DNA of 64,000 nucleotides from Pseudomonas delhiensis (GTDB lineage: Bacteria > Pseudomonadota > Gammaproteobacteria > Pseudomonadales > Pseudomonadaceae): the NCBI RefSeq assembly GCF_900187975.1, contig NZ_FZPC01000015.1, forward strand, positions 104,607 to 168,606, written 5' to 3'. Shown here one piece after another: positions 53,180 to 62,826 of the stretch (position 1 is the first letter of the stretch; each line of letters opens with the position of its first letter). Both the position numbers and the translations under genes were made by a program. Under the pieces are notes generated by a model. The model was not told the DNA's origin, searched no databases, and saw only the letters and a list, made by a program, of their open reading frames with translations.

Positions 53180-54634
53180 CTACGAATGGCGGCGCAGCCC
53201 CGACAGCCACTGCAGCAGGCCGCGGCGCGGTGCGTGCACCGGCGTTTCCACCAGCAGCGCCGCGCTGGCCTGCTGGCGGTAGTCGAGCAGCCGGGCCATG
53301 GCTTCGGCGATCTCCTGGCTCGCTTCCAGGCAGGGCTGCAGGGCCTGGCCGTCGATGCGGTACAGGCGGCCGTCGCTCAGGGCGGCGAAGCGTGCCTGCC
53401 AGCCGCTGTGGCTGAGCACCCCGGCCTCGCCTATGACCTCGCCCGGGCCCATGCGCCCGGCCTCGACGCTGCCGTCCTCGCGCGGCAGGGTCACGCTGAC
53501 CACGCCGGATTCGAGGATCAGCAGGTCGTCGCTGACCTCGCCGACCTCCAGCAGCACCTCGCCGGCCTTGAACGCCTGCGGGCGCATGTGCTCGGCCAGG
53601 GCGTCCTTCTCTTCGTCGTTCAGCGCGGCGAACAGCGGCGATTCGCCGAGCAGGCGCCGCGCCCGCGACAGCAGGGCGTGCGCCGCCTGCACCTCGGGCA
53701 CGCTGAGCAGGCTGATGCCGGCGGCCTGCAGGTGGCGGAAGGCCAGGTCGTGGAGCTGGTTGCGCACCTCGCGCTTCTCGCCCATGGCGGCCACGTAGCC
53801 GCTCATCTCGTACTCCACGCCGCTGCCGCCGGCCTTGCGGATGCTCACGCTCGGCGCTGGATTGGGCAACAGGGTGCGGCAGCCGCGCAGGGCGCGCTCC
53901 AGGGCCTCGATGACCGGGCGCGGGCGCACCAGCGGGCTGATCTCCAGCACCACGCTGACGCCGTAGAGGTTGGCCGGGCGGCTCAGGTTGAGCAGCTTGG
54001 CCTTGGCCGCCAGGGAGTTGGGGATCACCGCCAGGCTGCCCTGGGCGGTCTGCAGGTAGGTGGAGCGCCAGTCGATCTCCACCACCTTGCCCTCGGTGCC
54101 GTCGATGGAAATCCAGTCGTCCAGCTGGTAGGGCTTGGTGGTGTTGAGGATGATCCCGGAGAACACGTCGCTGAGGGTGCTCTGCAAGGCCAGGCCGAGC
54201 ACGATGGCGACCACCCCGGAGGTAGCCAGCAGGCCCTTCACCGGCAGGTCCAGGGCATAGCCGGCGGCGGCGATGATGGCGGCGAGGAAGATCAGCGCGC
54301 CTATCACTTCCTGCAACAGCCGCCCGGCATGGCCCACCCGCTGCAGCAGCAGGGCGCCGATCAGCACCGTCAGGCAGCGCGCGCCGAACAGCCACCAGAG
54401 GATCTGCAGCGCGGTGGCCACCAGGTGGCTGGGCAGGTCCTCCGGCCAGGGCGCCTTCTGCAGCGGGCTGATGCCGGCGTTGAACAGCAGCAGGCTGAAC
54501 AGCAGGAAGAACCCCAGGCGCAGCGCCACCCGCCAGCCGTGCGGCTGCTCGGCCAGCAGCCGCCAGAGCGCCAGGTCGAGCAGCAGCAGGACAGGGGCGA
54601 CGAACAGCGGGTGGGCGGTGAGAAGGGCGGGCAT
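53180..54634 (-). CDS. MscS-family mechanosensitive channel with cyclic-nucleotide-binding-like domain
   Basis: 484 residues: about five membrane segments, the MscS pore helix and beta domain (VLGLALQSTLSDVFSGIIL, DDWISIDGTEGKVVEIDWRST), then a C-terminal cNMP-binding-like domain at about 350-465 (GEVLLEVGEVSDDLLILESG, GPGEVIGEAGVLS). The phosphate-binding cassette is altered from the canonical G-E-hydrophobic-A-L-x8-RxA, so nucleotide binding is uncertain. The start at 54634 gives a hydrophobic N-terminus. An inner membrane channel; ligand gating is inference from the fusion. Confidence 0.85.
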   Translation of the reverse strand: MPALLTAHPLFVAPVLLLLDLALWRLLAEQPHGWRVALRLGFFLLFSLLLFNAGISPLQKAPWPEDLPSHLVATALQILWWLFGARCLTVLIGALLLQRVGHAGRLLQEVIGALIFLAAIIAAAGYALDLPVKGLLATSGVVAIVLGLALQSTLSDVFSGIILNTTKPYQLDDWISIDGTEGKVVEIDWRSTYLQTAQGSLAVIPNSLAAKAKLLNLSRPANLYGVSVVLEISPLVRPRPVIEALERALRGCRTLLPNPAPSVSIRKAGGSGVEYEMSGYVAAMGEKREVRNQLHDLAFRHLQAAGISLLSVPEVQAAHALLSRARRLLGESPLFAALNDEEKDALAEHMRPQAFKAGEVLLEVGEVSDDLLILESGVVSVTLPREDGSVEAGRMGPGEVIGEAGVLSHSGWQARFAALSDGRLYRIDGQALQPCLEASQEIAEAMARLLDYRQQASAALLVETPVHAPRRGLLQWLSGLRRHS

Positions 54635-54881
54635 GCGGGCGGGCTCCGGGGGCCTGGGCCTTATGAAGATGGCACAGGATCGGGGAGGTTTCGCGGGGAT
54701 TGGAGGTGGTTGTCAATGATCGTGGGGGTTGGGGTATCAGCCGGTAACTTCAGTGGTTCGGGCTAAGGCTATTGAGTCCGTGCAACGACCCCTTGCCGAT
54801 GCCGAGCCACCCTTGATCGGGCGCTGGTTGCATTTCCATGGTTTCCCTGGCAAAAATCCTTCCGTAATTCCGGAAGAGTTA

Positions 54882-55592
54882 ATGAGCATGGCATCCACCA
54901 ATATTGAACTGTTGAAGGCTTCAGGCCGTGCCGTCGCCTTCGTCGGTGAGGGCACCGAGGTCGAAGTGAATCGCTTGGTCGATGATGACCTTTTGCCTCC
55001 TGGCTTCTTTTACAAGGCAGCCGAGCGTAGAGAATACGACCTGCTGGGCACGGCAGCTGCTCTGCGCTTCAACCGCAAGTGGAAGGACATGCTCACCAAA
55101 CAGGCCCGGAAGGACTTCATGGTGAAGCTGGAGGCGGATCATCTCCATTCGTTCACCGTGATCCTGAACGCCTGCGAGAGTAATCAGCGCCCTATAGTCG
55201 TCGATAATTTGATAAGGCAAACCACTTGGGTGGTTGAGGTGAAGGATCTCTCATTCGATCTCACCCATGAAATGAATAAAATCGGTGAGCGGATTCGTCT
55301 CCTCTACGCTGCTGAGGGCTCAATCGTCAGTGATCCCGAGATCATGGGAGGGAAACCAGTCTTCAAGGGAACGCGGTTGCCGATTGAAACGGTACTGGCC
55401 TCTATCGATGCGGGCGTACCAGTGGCAGAGATAATCGACGATTATCCGGCATTGACCGAGGCGAGCATTGATCAAGCCCGGTTGTATGCCCGCTTGCACC
55501 CCCGCGCCGGGCGGCCCCGAAAAGCGTCCAGTAAAGACAATCGCGCTGTTATGCGTAGCGTCGACCCCCCCGGCAAGCCGGGGCTGAAATGA
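54882..55592 (+). CDS. DUF433-domain antitoxin with long N-terminal extension
   Basis: 236 residues. The C-terminal 70-80 residues are a DUF433 domain (SDPEIMGGKPVFKGTRLPIE, then VAEIIDDYPALTEASIDQA). The first 150 residues are unfamiliar to me and may be an extra DNA-binding or regulatory part. GGAAGAG lies before the ATG at 54882. It overlaps the DUF5615 gene by ATGA, the usual layout of DUF433/DUF5615 toxin-antitoxin pairs. Codon use is less GC-biased than the neighbours, suggesting mobility. Confidence 0.75.
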   Translation: MSMASTNIELLKASGRAVAFVGEGTEVEVNRLVDDDLLPPGFFYKAAERREYDLLGTAAALRFNRKWKDMLTKQARKDFMVKLEADHLHSFTVILNACESNQRPIVVDNLIRQTTWVVEVKDLSFDLTHEMNKIGERIRLLYAAEGSIVSDPEIMGGKPVFKGTRLPIETVLASIDAGVPVAEIIDDYPALTEASIDQARLYARLHPRAGRPRKASSKDNRAVMRSVDPPGKPGLK

Positions 55593-56002
55593 GCTATAGC
55601 TTTCTGATTGACGAGTGCCTCTCCCCCAGGCTTGCCCAAGAAGCTCACAAGATGGGATACGCAGCAACCTCTGTTCGTGATAGGGGCTGGTGTGGGTTGA
55701 AGGATCGAGAAATCATTCGGCATGCCATGGATAACAACTTCACCCTGGTCACTAATAACTCGGTCGACTTCCGGGGGGATTCTCCGCCCGCCGCAGGAGG
55801 GTTGTACGCTCTCGAGGAGCTTCATGCCGGCCTGGTATGCCTCAACGCCGAGGGGGGAGTGCTTGACTTCAAGAAGCAATTTGCAGCCTTCGCGGTCCTC
55901 CTCGCCAACCTCCCTGACGATCTCGTGAACCGAACCCTTGAAGTAACCGTTCTGAAGGACGGCCGTTGCTGTGTGATGGAATACGCCATTCCAACTGAAT
56001 GA
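55589..56002 (+). CDS. DUF5615 PIN-like toxin
   Basis: 137 residues with the Mut7-C/PIN-like features: LIDECLSPRLAQEAH (acidic pair 8-9), RGWCGLKDREIIRHAMDNNF and TLVTNNSVDF. It is a putative RNase toxin paired with the upstream DUF433 gene. The C-terminus is longer than the usual roughly 110 residues. The overlap by four bases indicates co-expression. Activity is not proven for this family member. Confidence 0.78.
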   Translation: MSYSFLIDECLSPRLAQEAHKMGYAATSVRDRGWCGLKDREIIRHAMDNNFTLVTNNSVDFRGDSPPAAGGLYALEELHAGLVCLNAEGGVLDFKKQFAAFAVLLANLPDDLVNRTLEVTVLKDGRCCVMEYAIPTE

Positions 56003-56138
56003 GATCGAAGATGGTGTCTGCCGCCGGCTGGCCCGCTTCAGCTCCAGGGAAGCACGATCGTAGGAGCAACTGTCTTCTGGGCTCCCCCGTTCGCGGGGGT
56101 GACTGGATCAAAATTCGCGTCTCCCATGTCGCCCCATT

Positions 56139-56365
56139 GTAGGAGCGGGCCCTGCCCGCGATTCGCGCGCAGGGCGCGCTCCTACAGGGGAATGGCATGG
56201 CTCGGCCCGCGTAGGAGGACTCCGTCCGCGATAGGCCGAACCCCGCTGCGAAATCGCGGATGAGATCCGCTCCGGTGCAGGACAAACGCCATCGTAGGAT
56301 GGGTGGGGCGAAGCGATACCCATCACCGCGGTTCCATGGGTTTCGCAAGCTCGACCCATCCGACG
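56139..56365. repeat. Dispersed repeats between toxin-antitoxin pair and efflux operon
   Basis: REP-like stem GTAGGAGCGGGCCCTGCCCG and partner at 56139-56185, then the GATGGGTGGGGCGAAGCGAT element at about 56293-56365. Part of a 461-base gap with no gene; the efflux terminator lies beyond. Confidence 0.7.
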
Positions 56366-56394
56366 AAAAGCACCTCGGTGCCCATGCCGGACAT

Positions 56395-56431
56395 AAAAAA
56401 GCCCCGCGGTCAGCAGCGTGCTCCGCGGGGC
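56395..56431 (-). terminator. Terminator of mexEF-oprN operon
   Basis: On the minus strand GCCCCGCGG and its complement separated by 13 bases, followed by six T, 33 bases after the oprN stop. Confidence 0.85.
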
Positions 56432-56463
56432 CAAGTGGCCGGAGAGTGGCCAGGGAGGAACCT

Positions 56464-57861
56464 TCAGGCCTGGGGCTGTGGCTGCCAGCCGCCCCCCAGT
56501 GCCTTGTAGATGGCGACTATGCCGCGGTACACGTCGACTTCGGCCAGGGCCTGGGCGTCTTCGGCGGCCAGTTGCTCGCGCTCGGCGTCCAGCAGGTTGA
56601 GGAAGTCCAGGGTGCCCTCGCGGTACTGCACGCCGGCCAGTTCGGCGGCCTTGCGGCTGGCCTCGGACTGGCGCACCAGCACCAGCATGCGCTGCTGGCG
56701 CTTGCCGTAGTCGCTGAAGGCGTTGGAGGATTCCTCCAGGGCCAGCAGCACCTGCTGCTCGTAGCTGGCCAGCGCGGCGTCGGCGTCGGCCTTGGCGGCG
56801 CGCAGGCGGGCGCGCACGCTGCCCAAGTCGAAGGTGGCCCAACTGATGGTCGGCGACACGCCCCAGGCGCGGGCGGCGCCGGAGCCTATCTGCGAACCGC
56901 GCCCGGCGGTGTAGCCGAGGAAGCCGCCAAGGCTCACGCGGGGGAACAGGTCCGCGGTGGCCACGCCGACGTCGGCGGTGGCGGCGGCCAGGCGGCGTTC
57001 GGCGGCGGCGACATCGGCGCGGCGGCGCAGCAGTTCGGCCGGGTCGCCGATCGGCAGGGCCTTGGCGATGGCCGGCAACTGCTTGGGCGCCAGGTCCACG
57101 CTCAACTGGTCCGGGCGCTGGCCGAGGAGGGTGGCGATGCGGTTGCGCTGGCGCACTTCCTCGGCCTGCAGTTGCGGCAGGGTGGCTTCGGTGGCGGCCA
57201 GGCGCGCTTCGGCGCGCTGCACGTCCAGTTCGTTGCCCACGCCGTTGTCGCGCAGCTGGAGGGTCAGGTCACGGGATTCGCGCTGGTTCTTCAGGTTGTC
57301 GCGGGCGATGCCTTCGCGCAGCTGGGCGCCGCGCAACTGCCCGTAGGCGTCGGCCAGTTCGGCGACCAGGCTGACCTGCAGCTGCTGCAGGTCGGCCTGG
57401 GCGGCCTGGCTCTGGGCGTCGGCCGATTCCAGCTCGCGGCGCACGCGGCCGAACAGGTCGACTTCCCAGATCATGTCCAGGCCCAGGTCGTAGCGCTCCT
57501 GGTTGACGCGGTCCTCGGTCTGCCCCGGCACCTGGCCCTTGCCGACCTCGGAGGACACCCGGCTGGTCACGGTGGGGAAGCGGTCGTTGGAAACGTCGTC
57601 GCGGATCGCCCGCGAGGCCAGCACGCGGTCGTAGGCCACGCGCAGCTCACGGTTTTCCTTCAGGGCCTGGTCGACCAGTTGGGTCAGCACCGGGTCGTCG
57701 AACTGCTTCCACCAGGCGTCTTCGAAGCGGCTGCGGTCGAAGGACGTGGCGCTGGTGTCGAGCTTGGCCGGCGCGGTGTCCGGCTGTTTGTAGTCAGGGC
57801 CGACCATGCAGGCGCTGAGGCTAAGGGCCAGCAGCGCCGGGGCGAAGAGTTGCAGTTTCAT
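56464..57861 (-). CDS. oprN: Outer membrane efflux lipoprotein OprN-like
   Basis: 465 residues: a lipoprotein signal (LALSLSACMVGPDY, lipid on the Cys) and two repeats of the TolC/OprM fold (DAWWKQFDDPVLTQLVDQAL, RERRELES-type helices, GVSPTISWATFDLG, GTLDFLNLLDAEREQ). It forms the outer membrane channel for the RND pump encoded upstream. The start overlaps the mexF stop by ATGA. Name by operon position with mexE and mexF. Confidence 0.9.
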   Translation of the reverse strand: MKLQLFAPALLALSLSACMVGPDYKQPDTAPAKLDTSATSFDRSRFEDAWWKQFDDPVLTQLVDQALKENRELRVAYDRVLASRAIRDDVSNDRFPTVTSRVSSEVGKGQVPGQTEDRVNQERYDLGLDMIWEVDLFGRVRRELESADAQSQAAQADLQQLQVSLVAELADAYGQLRGAQLREGIARDNLKNQRESRDLTLQLRDNGVGNELDVQRAEARLAATEATLPQLQAEEVRQRNRIATLLGQRPDQLSVDLAPKQLPAIAKALPIGDPAELLRRRADVAAAERRLAAATADVGVATADLFPRVSLGGFLGYTAGRGSQIGSGAARAWGVSPTISWATFDLGSVRARLRAAKADADAALASYEQQVLLALEESSNAFSDYGKRQQRMLVLVRQSEASRKAAELAGVQYREGTLDFLNLLDAEREQLAAEDAQALAEVDVYRGIVAIYKALGGGWQPQPQA

Positions 57862-60800
57862 GCGTGGTGAGCCTCGTGGGTCAGGCGCGCTTGTTTCTTC
57901 GCTTCGCGGGCTTCCATGAAGCGGCGGATGAGGACGTAGAACACCGGCGTCAGCAGCAGGCCGAAGAAGGTCACCCCGAGCATCCCGGAGAACACCGCCA
58001 CGCCCATGGCGCGGCGCATCTCGGCGCCGGCGCCGGTGGAGAGCACCAGCGGCACCACGCCCATGATGAAGGCGATGGAGGTCATCAGGATCGGCCGCAG
58101 GCGCAGGCGGCAGGCTTCCAGCACGGCGCTGAGGCGGTCCATGCCTTCTTCCTGCTTGTCCTTGGCGAACTCGACGATGAGGATGGCGTTCTTGCACGCC
58201 AGGCCCACCAGCACGATCAGGCCGATCTGGGTGAAGATGTTGTTGTCGCCGCCGGAGAGGATCACCCCGCCGATGGCCGACAGCAGCGTCATCGGCACGA
58301 TCAGGATCACCGCCAGCGGCAGGCCCCAGCTCTCGTACAGCGCGGCCAGCACCAGGAAGGCGAGCAGCACGCAGAGCGGGAAGACGAACACCGCGGTGTT
58401 GCCGGCGAGGATCTGCTGGTAGGTCAGGTCGGTCCACTCGTAGGTCATGCCGTTGGGCAGTTCCTGCTTGAGCAGTTTCTCCATCGCCGCCTCGGCCTGG
58501 CCGGAGCTGTAGCCGGGGGCCGCGGCGCCGTTGATCTCGGCGGTGATGAAGCCGTTGTAGTGCATCACCCGGTCGGGGCCGGAGGTGTCGCTGATCTTGA
58601 TGAAGGTGGCCAGGGGCACCATCTCGCCGAGGTTGTTGCGCACCTTCAGCTGGCCGATCTGCTCGGGCTCCAGGCGGAAGTTCTGGTCGGCCTGGATGTT
58701 CACCTGGTAGGTGCGGCCGAAGCGGTTGAAGTCGTTGGCGTACAGCGAGCCCAGGTACACCTGCAGGGTGTCGAAGATGTCGCTGATGGCCACGCCGTGG
58801 GTCTTGGCCTTCTCGCGGTCGATGGCGGCGTCCACCTGCGGCACGTTCACCTGGTAGCTGGTGAACACCGACATGGGGTTCAGCTCGGGCAGCGCGCGGG
58901 CCTTGGCCAGGATGTTCTGGGTCTGCTTGTACAGCTCCTCGTAGCCCAGGCTGCCGCGGTCCTCGACCTGCACCCGGAAGCCGCCGATGGTCCCCAGCCC
59001 CTGTACCGGTGGCGGCGGGAAGATGGCGATGTAGGCGTCCTGGATGCCGGCGAATTCCTGGTTCAGCTGCGCGGCGATCTCGCCGGCGGACATGCCCGGG
59101 CCCTTGCGCTGGTCGAAGTCCTTCAGCGGGGTGAAGACGATGCCGCTGTTGGGGCTGTTGGTGAAGCCGTTGATCGACAGGCCGGGGAAGGACACGGTGT
59201 GCTCGATGCCCGGGTGCTTGCCGGCGATTTCCGACATGCGCTTGATCACCGCCTCGGTGCGGTCCAGCGTGGCCGCGTCGGGCAACTGGGCGAAGGCCAC
59301 CAGGTACTGCTTGTCCTGCTGCGGCACGAAGCCGGTGGGGGTGCTGGAGAAGCCCAGGTAGGTCAGGGCGATCAGCCCGGCGTAGAGGAACAGGGCGATG
59401 GAGCTGCCGCGCAGCACGCGGGTGACGGTGCCGACGTAGCCATGGCTGGCGCGGTCGAAGAAGCGGTTGAAGGGGCGGAACAGCCAGCTGCCCAGCAGCG
59501 CGTCGAGGATCCGCGAGAAGCGGTCCTTGGGCTCGTCGTGGCCCTTGAGCAGCACCGCGGCCAGCGCCGGCGACAGGGTCAGCGAGTTGAACGCCGAGAT
59601 CACCGTGGAGATCGCGATGGTCAGCGCGAACTGCCGGTAGAACTGCCCGGTGAGGCCGGAGATGAACGCGGTCGGCACGAACACCGCGCACAGCACCAGG
59701 GCGGTGGCGATGATCGGCCCGGTCACTTCCTTCATGGCGCGCTTGGTCGCCTCGATGGGCGTGAGGCCCAGGCCGATGTTGCGTTCGACGTTCTCCACCA
59801 CCACGATGGCGTCGTCCACCACGATGCCGATGGCCAGCACCAGGCCGAACAGCGACAGCGCGTTGAGCGAGAAGCCGAAGAAGTGCATCACCGCGAAGGT
59901 GCCGATCAGCGACACCGGCACCGCTGCCAGCGGGATGATCGAGGCGCGCCAGGTCTGCAGGAACAGCACCACCACCAGCACCACCAGCACCAGGGCCTCG
60001 AACAGGGTGTGCACCACCGCCTCGATGGAGCCGCGGACGAAGATGGTCGGGTCATAGACGATGGAGTAGTCCACGCCCTGGGGGAATTCCTTCTTCAGCT
60101 CGGCCATCTTCGCCCGCACCTCGTTGGAGATGGCGATGGCGTTGGAGCCGGGGCGCTGAAAGATCGGGATGGCCACTGCCGGCTGGTTGTCCAGCAGCGA
60201 GCGCAGGGCGTACTGGCTGGAGCCCAGCTCGATGCGGGCGATGTCCTTCAGGCGGGTGATCTCGCCGTCCGGGCCGCTGCGGATGATGATGTTCTCGAAC
60301 TCTTCCTCGCTGACCAGGCGGCCCTGGGTGTTGATCGACAGCTGGAAGCTGGTGGCGTTGGGCGCGGGCGGCGCGCCCAGGGCGCCGGCGGCGACCTGGC
60401 GGTTCTGCTCGCGGATGGCCGCGACCACGTCGCTGGCGGTGAGGTTGCGCGAGGCCACCTTGTTCGGGTCCAGCCACACGCGCAGCGAGTAGTCGCCCAT
60501 GCCGAACAGCTGCACGTCGCCCACGCCGTCCAGGCGCGCCAGCTCGTCCTTGATGTTGAGGATGGCGTAGTTGGACAGGTAGAGCATGTCGTAGCGGTTG
60601 TCCGGCGAGGTCAGGTGCACGACCATGGTCAGGTCGGGCGAGGCCTTGTCGACGGTGATGCCGATGTGGGTGACCTCTTCGGGCAGCTTCGGCTCGGTGC
60701 GCGTCACGCGGTTCTGCACCTGCACCTGGGCGTTGTCCAGGTCGGTGCCCAGGGCGAAGGTGATGGTCAGGGTCATCTTGCCGTCGGCGGTGGACTGCGA

Positions 60801-61043
60801 GGACATGTAGAGCATGTTCTCGACGCCGGTGATGGCCTGCTCCAGGGGAGCTGCGACGGTCTCGCCGATCACCTTGGGGTTGGCGCCGGGGAAGTTGGCG
60901 CGCACCACCACGGTGGGCGGCACCACTTCGGGGTATTCGCTGATCGGTAGCTGGAACAGCGAGATGGCCCCGCCGATCAGGATGATCAGCGAGAGCACGG
61001 CGGCGAAGATCGGCCGCTGCACGAAGAATTGCGAGAAGTTCAT
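57858..61043 (-). CDS. mexF: RND multidrug efflux transporter MexF
   Basis: 1061 residues, starting MNFSQFFVQRPIFAAVLSLI, as in MexF. The duplicated RND fold is complete, with the proton-relay Asp pair in IGIVVDDAIVVVENV and Lys in VGLACKNAILIVEF, and the periplasmic porter segments between. It pumps drugs and signalling precursors from periplasm and inner membrane through OprN. A 116-base gap separates it from mexE. Similarity to P. aeruginosa MexF is very high across its length as far as I can recall. Confidence 0.95.
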   Translation of the reverse strand: MNFSQFFVQRPIFAAVLSLIILIGGAISLFQLPISEYPEVVPPTVVVRANFPGANPKVIGETVAAPLEQAITGVENMLYMSSQSTADGKMTLTITFALGTDLDNAQVQVQNRVTRTEPKLPEEVTHIGITVDKASPDLTMVVHLTSPDNRYDMLYLSNYAILNIKDELARLDGVGDVQLFGMGDYSLRVWLDPNKVASRNLTASDVVAAIREQNRQVAAGALGAPPAPNATSFQLSINTQGRLVSEEEFENIIIRSGPDGEITRLKDIARIELGSSQYALRSLLDNQPAVAIPIFQRPGSNAIAISNEVRAKMAELKKEFPQGVDYSIVYDPTIFVRGSIEAVVHTLFEALVLVVLVVVLFLQTWRASIIPLAAVPVSLIGTFAVMHFFGFSLNALSLFGLVLAIGIVVDDAIVVVENVERNIGLGLTPIEATKRAMKEVTGPIIATALVLCAVFVPTAFISGLTGQFYRQFALTIAISTVISAFNSLTLSPALAAVLLKGHDEPKDRFSRILDALLGSWLFRPFNRFFDRASHGYVGTVTRVLRGSSIALFLYAGLIALTYLGFSSTPTGFVPQQDKQYLVAFAQLPDAATLDRTEAVIKRMSEIAGKHPGIEHTVSFPGLSINGFTNSPNSGIVFTPLKDFDQRKGPGMSAGEIAAQLNQEFAGIQDAYIAIFPPPPVQGLGTIGGFRVQVEDRGSLGYEELYKQTQNILAKARALPELNPMSVFTSYQVNVPQVDAAIDREKAKTHGVAISDIFDTLQVYLGSLYANDFNRFGRTYQVNIQADQNFRLEPEQIGQLKVRNNLGEMVPLATFIKISDTSGPDRVMHYNGFITAEINGAAAPGYSSGQAEAAMEKLLKQELPNGMTYEWTDLTYQQILAGNTAVFVFPLCVLLAFLVLAALYESWGLPLAVILIVPMTLLSAIGGVILSGGDNNIFTQIGLIVLVGLACKNAILIVEFAKDKQEEGMDRLSAVLEACRLRLRPILMTSIAFIMGVVPLVLSTGAGAEMRRAMGVAVFSGMLGVTFFGLLLTPVFYVLIRRFMEAREAKKQARLTHEAHHA

Positions 61044-61159
61044 GGTTCGTTCCTGGCGCGCGGGGCGCTAAACCCTGGGCAAAGGTCACCCGCGGCCCTG
61101 GGTGGGGCCAGGGCCGGGTACTGCGTTGTCTACTGGCCCCGGTCAGGGGCGGGTCGTCG

Positions 61160-62392
61160 TCAGATGCGGCTGGGCTTGCCCGGCGACTGCTCGGCGACCT
61201 TCGGCGGCTCGCTGTCCTCCACCGCCTGGCGCGAGCGGGCGAGGGCGGCGAGGGTGGCCGGGCTGGCCATGGGCACGCCCTCGGCATCCACCTCGGCGCC
61301 GGGGCGCACGCGCTGCAGGCCGTTGACCACGATGCGGTCGCCCTTGGCCAGGCCGCTGCGGACGATGCGCAGGCCTTCCAGCTTCGGCCCCAGCTCGATG
61401 CCGCGGTAGGCGACCTTCTTGTCGGCGCCCAGCACCAGCACGAACTTCTTGCCCAGGTCGGTGCCGACCGCCTCGTCCTTGATCAGCGCCGCCGGGTAGG
61501 TGCCGGAGCCGACCAGCTTGATGCGGGCGTAGAGGCCGGGGGTGTAGAAGCCGTCCTTGTTGTCGAACACGGCGCGGCCGCGGATGGTGCCGGTCTTGGG
61601 GTTGACCTGGTTGTCGAGGAAGTCCAGGCGGCCCAGGTGCGGGAAGCCGTCCTCGCCGGTCAGGCCGAGGTACACCGGGGTGCTGCCGCGGGCGTCCGGG
61701 CCGCCGGCGCGGGCCATGGCCACGTACTTCAGGTAGACGCGCTCGTCGGCGTCGAAGTAGGCGTAGACCTTGTCGGTGGAGACCAGGGTGGTGAGCAGGC
61801 TCTGCCCGGCGTTGACCAGGTTGCCGGCGGTCACCTCGGCGCGCGAGACGCGGCCGTCGATGGGCGCGGTGATCTGGGTGAACGACAGGTTGAGGCGGGC
61901 GTTGTCCAGCTCGGCCTGGGTCGCCGCGACCTGGGCGCGGGCCTCGGTGGCGGCGGCGCTGCGGGCGTCGGCCAGTTCGGCGGAGATGGCGTTGGTGGCG
62001 CGCAGGCGGTCGCCGCGGGCCGCCTCGTTGGCGGTGCGCACCTGGTTGGCGCGGGCCTGCGCCAGTTGCGCCTCCAGGCGATGGACCTCGGCCTGGAAGG
62101 GCCGGGGGTCGATCTGGAACAGCAGGTCGCCTTTCTTCACCAGGGCGCCTTCGCGGAAGGTCACCTTGTCGATGTAGCCGGAGACGCGCGGGCGCAGCTC
62201 GACGGATTCCGGCGCCTCCAGGCGGCCGGTGAACTCGTCCCACTCGTTGACCGGCTGTTCGATGACTTCGGCGACGCTGACCTTGGGCGCGGGCATGTTC
62301 TGCGCGGCGTCCTGGGTCTTGCCGCAGGCGCCGAGCACCAGGATGGCGGCCAGTGCCAGGGGAATACGCAAGGGGTGGGGTGAACGCTCCAT
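61160..62392 (-). CDS. mexE: RND efflux periplasmic adaptor MexE
   Basis: 410 residues: a lipoprotein signal (LALAAILVLGACGKT), then the membrane-fusion fold: VSAEVIEQPVN-like barrel-sandwich segments, the coiled hairpin (about 100-175), and FTQITAPIDGRVSRAEVTAG. It links MexF to OprN. It is the first gene of the operon. No mexT regulator precedes it; the next gene is an HMG-CoA lyase. A perfect palindrome about 86 bases upstream may be its operator. Confidence 0.93.
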   Translation of the reverse strand: MERSPHPLRIPLALAAILVLGACGKTQDAAQNMPAPKVSVAEVIEQPVNEWDEFTGRLEAPESVELRPRVSGYIDKVTFREGALVKKGDLLFQIDPRPFQAEVHRLEAQLAQARANQVRTANEAARGDRLRATNAISAELADARSAAATEARAQVAATQAELDNARLNLSFTQITAPIDGRVSRAEVTAGNLVNAGQSLLTTLVSTDKVYAYFDADERVYLKYVAMARAGGPDARGSTPVYLGLTGEDGFPHLGRLDFLDNQVNPKTGTIRGRAVFDNKDGFYTPGLYARIKLVGSGTYPAALIKDEAVGTDLGKKFVLVLGADKKVAYRGIELGPKLEGLRIVRSGLAKGDRIVVNGLQRVRPGAEVDAEGVPMASPATLAALARSRQAVEDSEPPKVAEQSPGKPSRI

Positions 62393-62826
62393 GGGGAAGA
62401 CTCCGGCATTTTTGATCTAATGCAGCGGAGTCTGCGTTCGAAGCCTCTAAGTCGCTAATCGAACGGGAGCATTCTTATTATCACGGCCAGTGATAAACCC
62501 TGTTGCATTATCCGTATCAATCGATGGGGGATTTTCTGCTACCCGCTATGCGGTGGGTCTTGTGGCGGGACGTTTGCGTACATGGATTCAGGGAGCTTCC
62601 AGGTTTCGCTTCATGCCGAACGGTCCCCTCTCCCGCTTGCGGGGGAGGGTTAGGGTGGGGGAGCGGAGTACAGGTTTGGCAGTGGAGTGTCGGCGAAGTC
62701 CGCAACCCTCACCCCAGCCCTCTCCCAGAGGGAGAGGGGGCCGTTCGGAGCGGGCGGCGAAGCTGGAGTCATCCTGATATGCCTGGGGCGTTATGCGCCC
62801 TACGATGCAGGAGAGCCGCCGCCGTG
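62393..62826. other. Control region of mexE and dispersed repeats
   Basis: 434 bases. Near mexE lies the palindrome 62478-62496. Between about 62620 and 62760 are a CCCCTCTCCCGC...GAGGGTTAGGG element and a CCCAGCCCTCTCCC element, variants of those at 40403 and 42530. No mexT-like gene and no small gene that I can support. Confidence 0.65.
62478..62496. promoter_or_regulatory. Palindrome upstream of mexE
   Basis: TTATCAC-GGCCA-GTGATAA, seven-base perfect arms, 86 bases before the mexE start. The shape suits a dimeric repressor or activator. A convincing MexT nod-box was not seen in the same region. Confidence 0.5.

Noticed and set aside
57864..60950. Very long rightward open frame opposite mexF
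   Set aside because: Shadow of mexF caused by high GC third positions; composition is His/Gln/Gly-rich without any domain.
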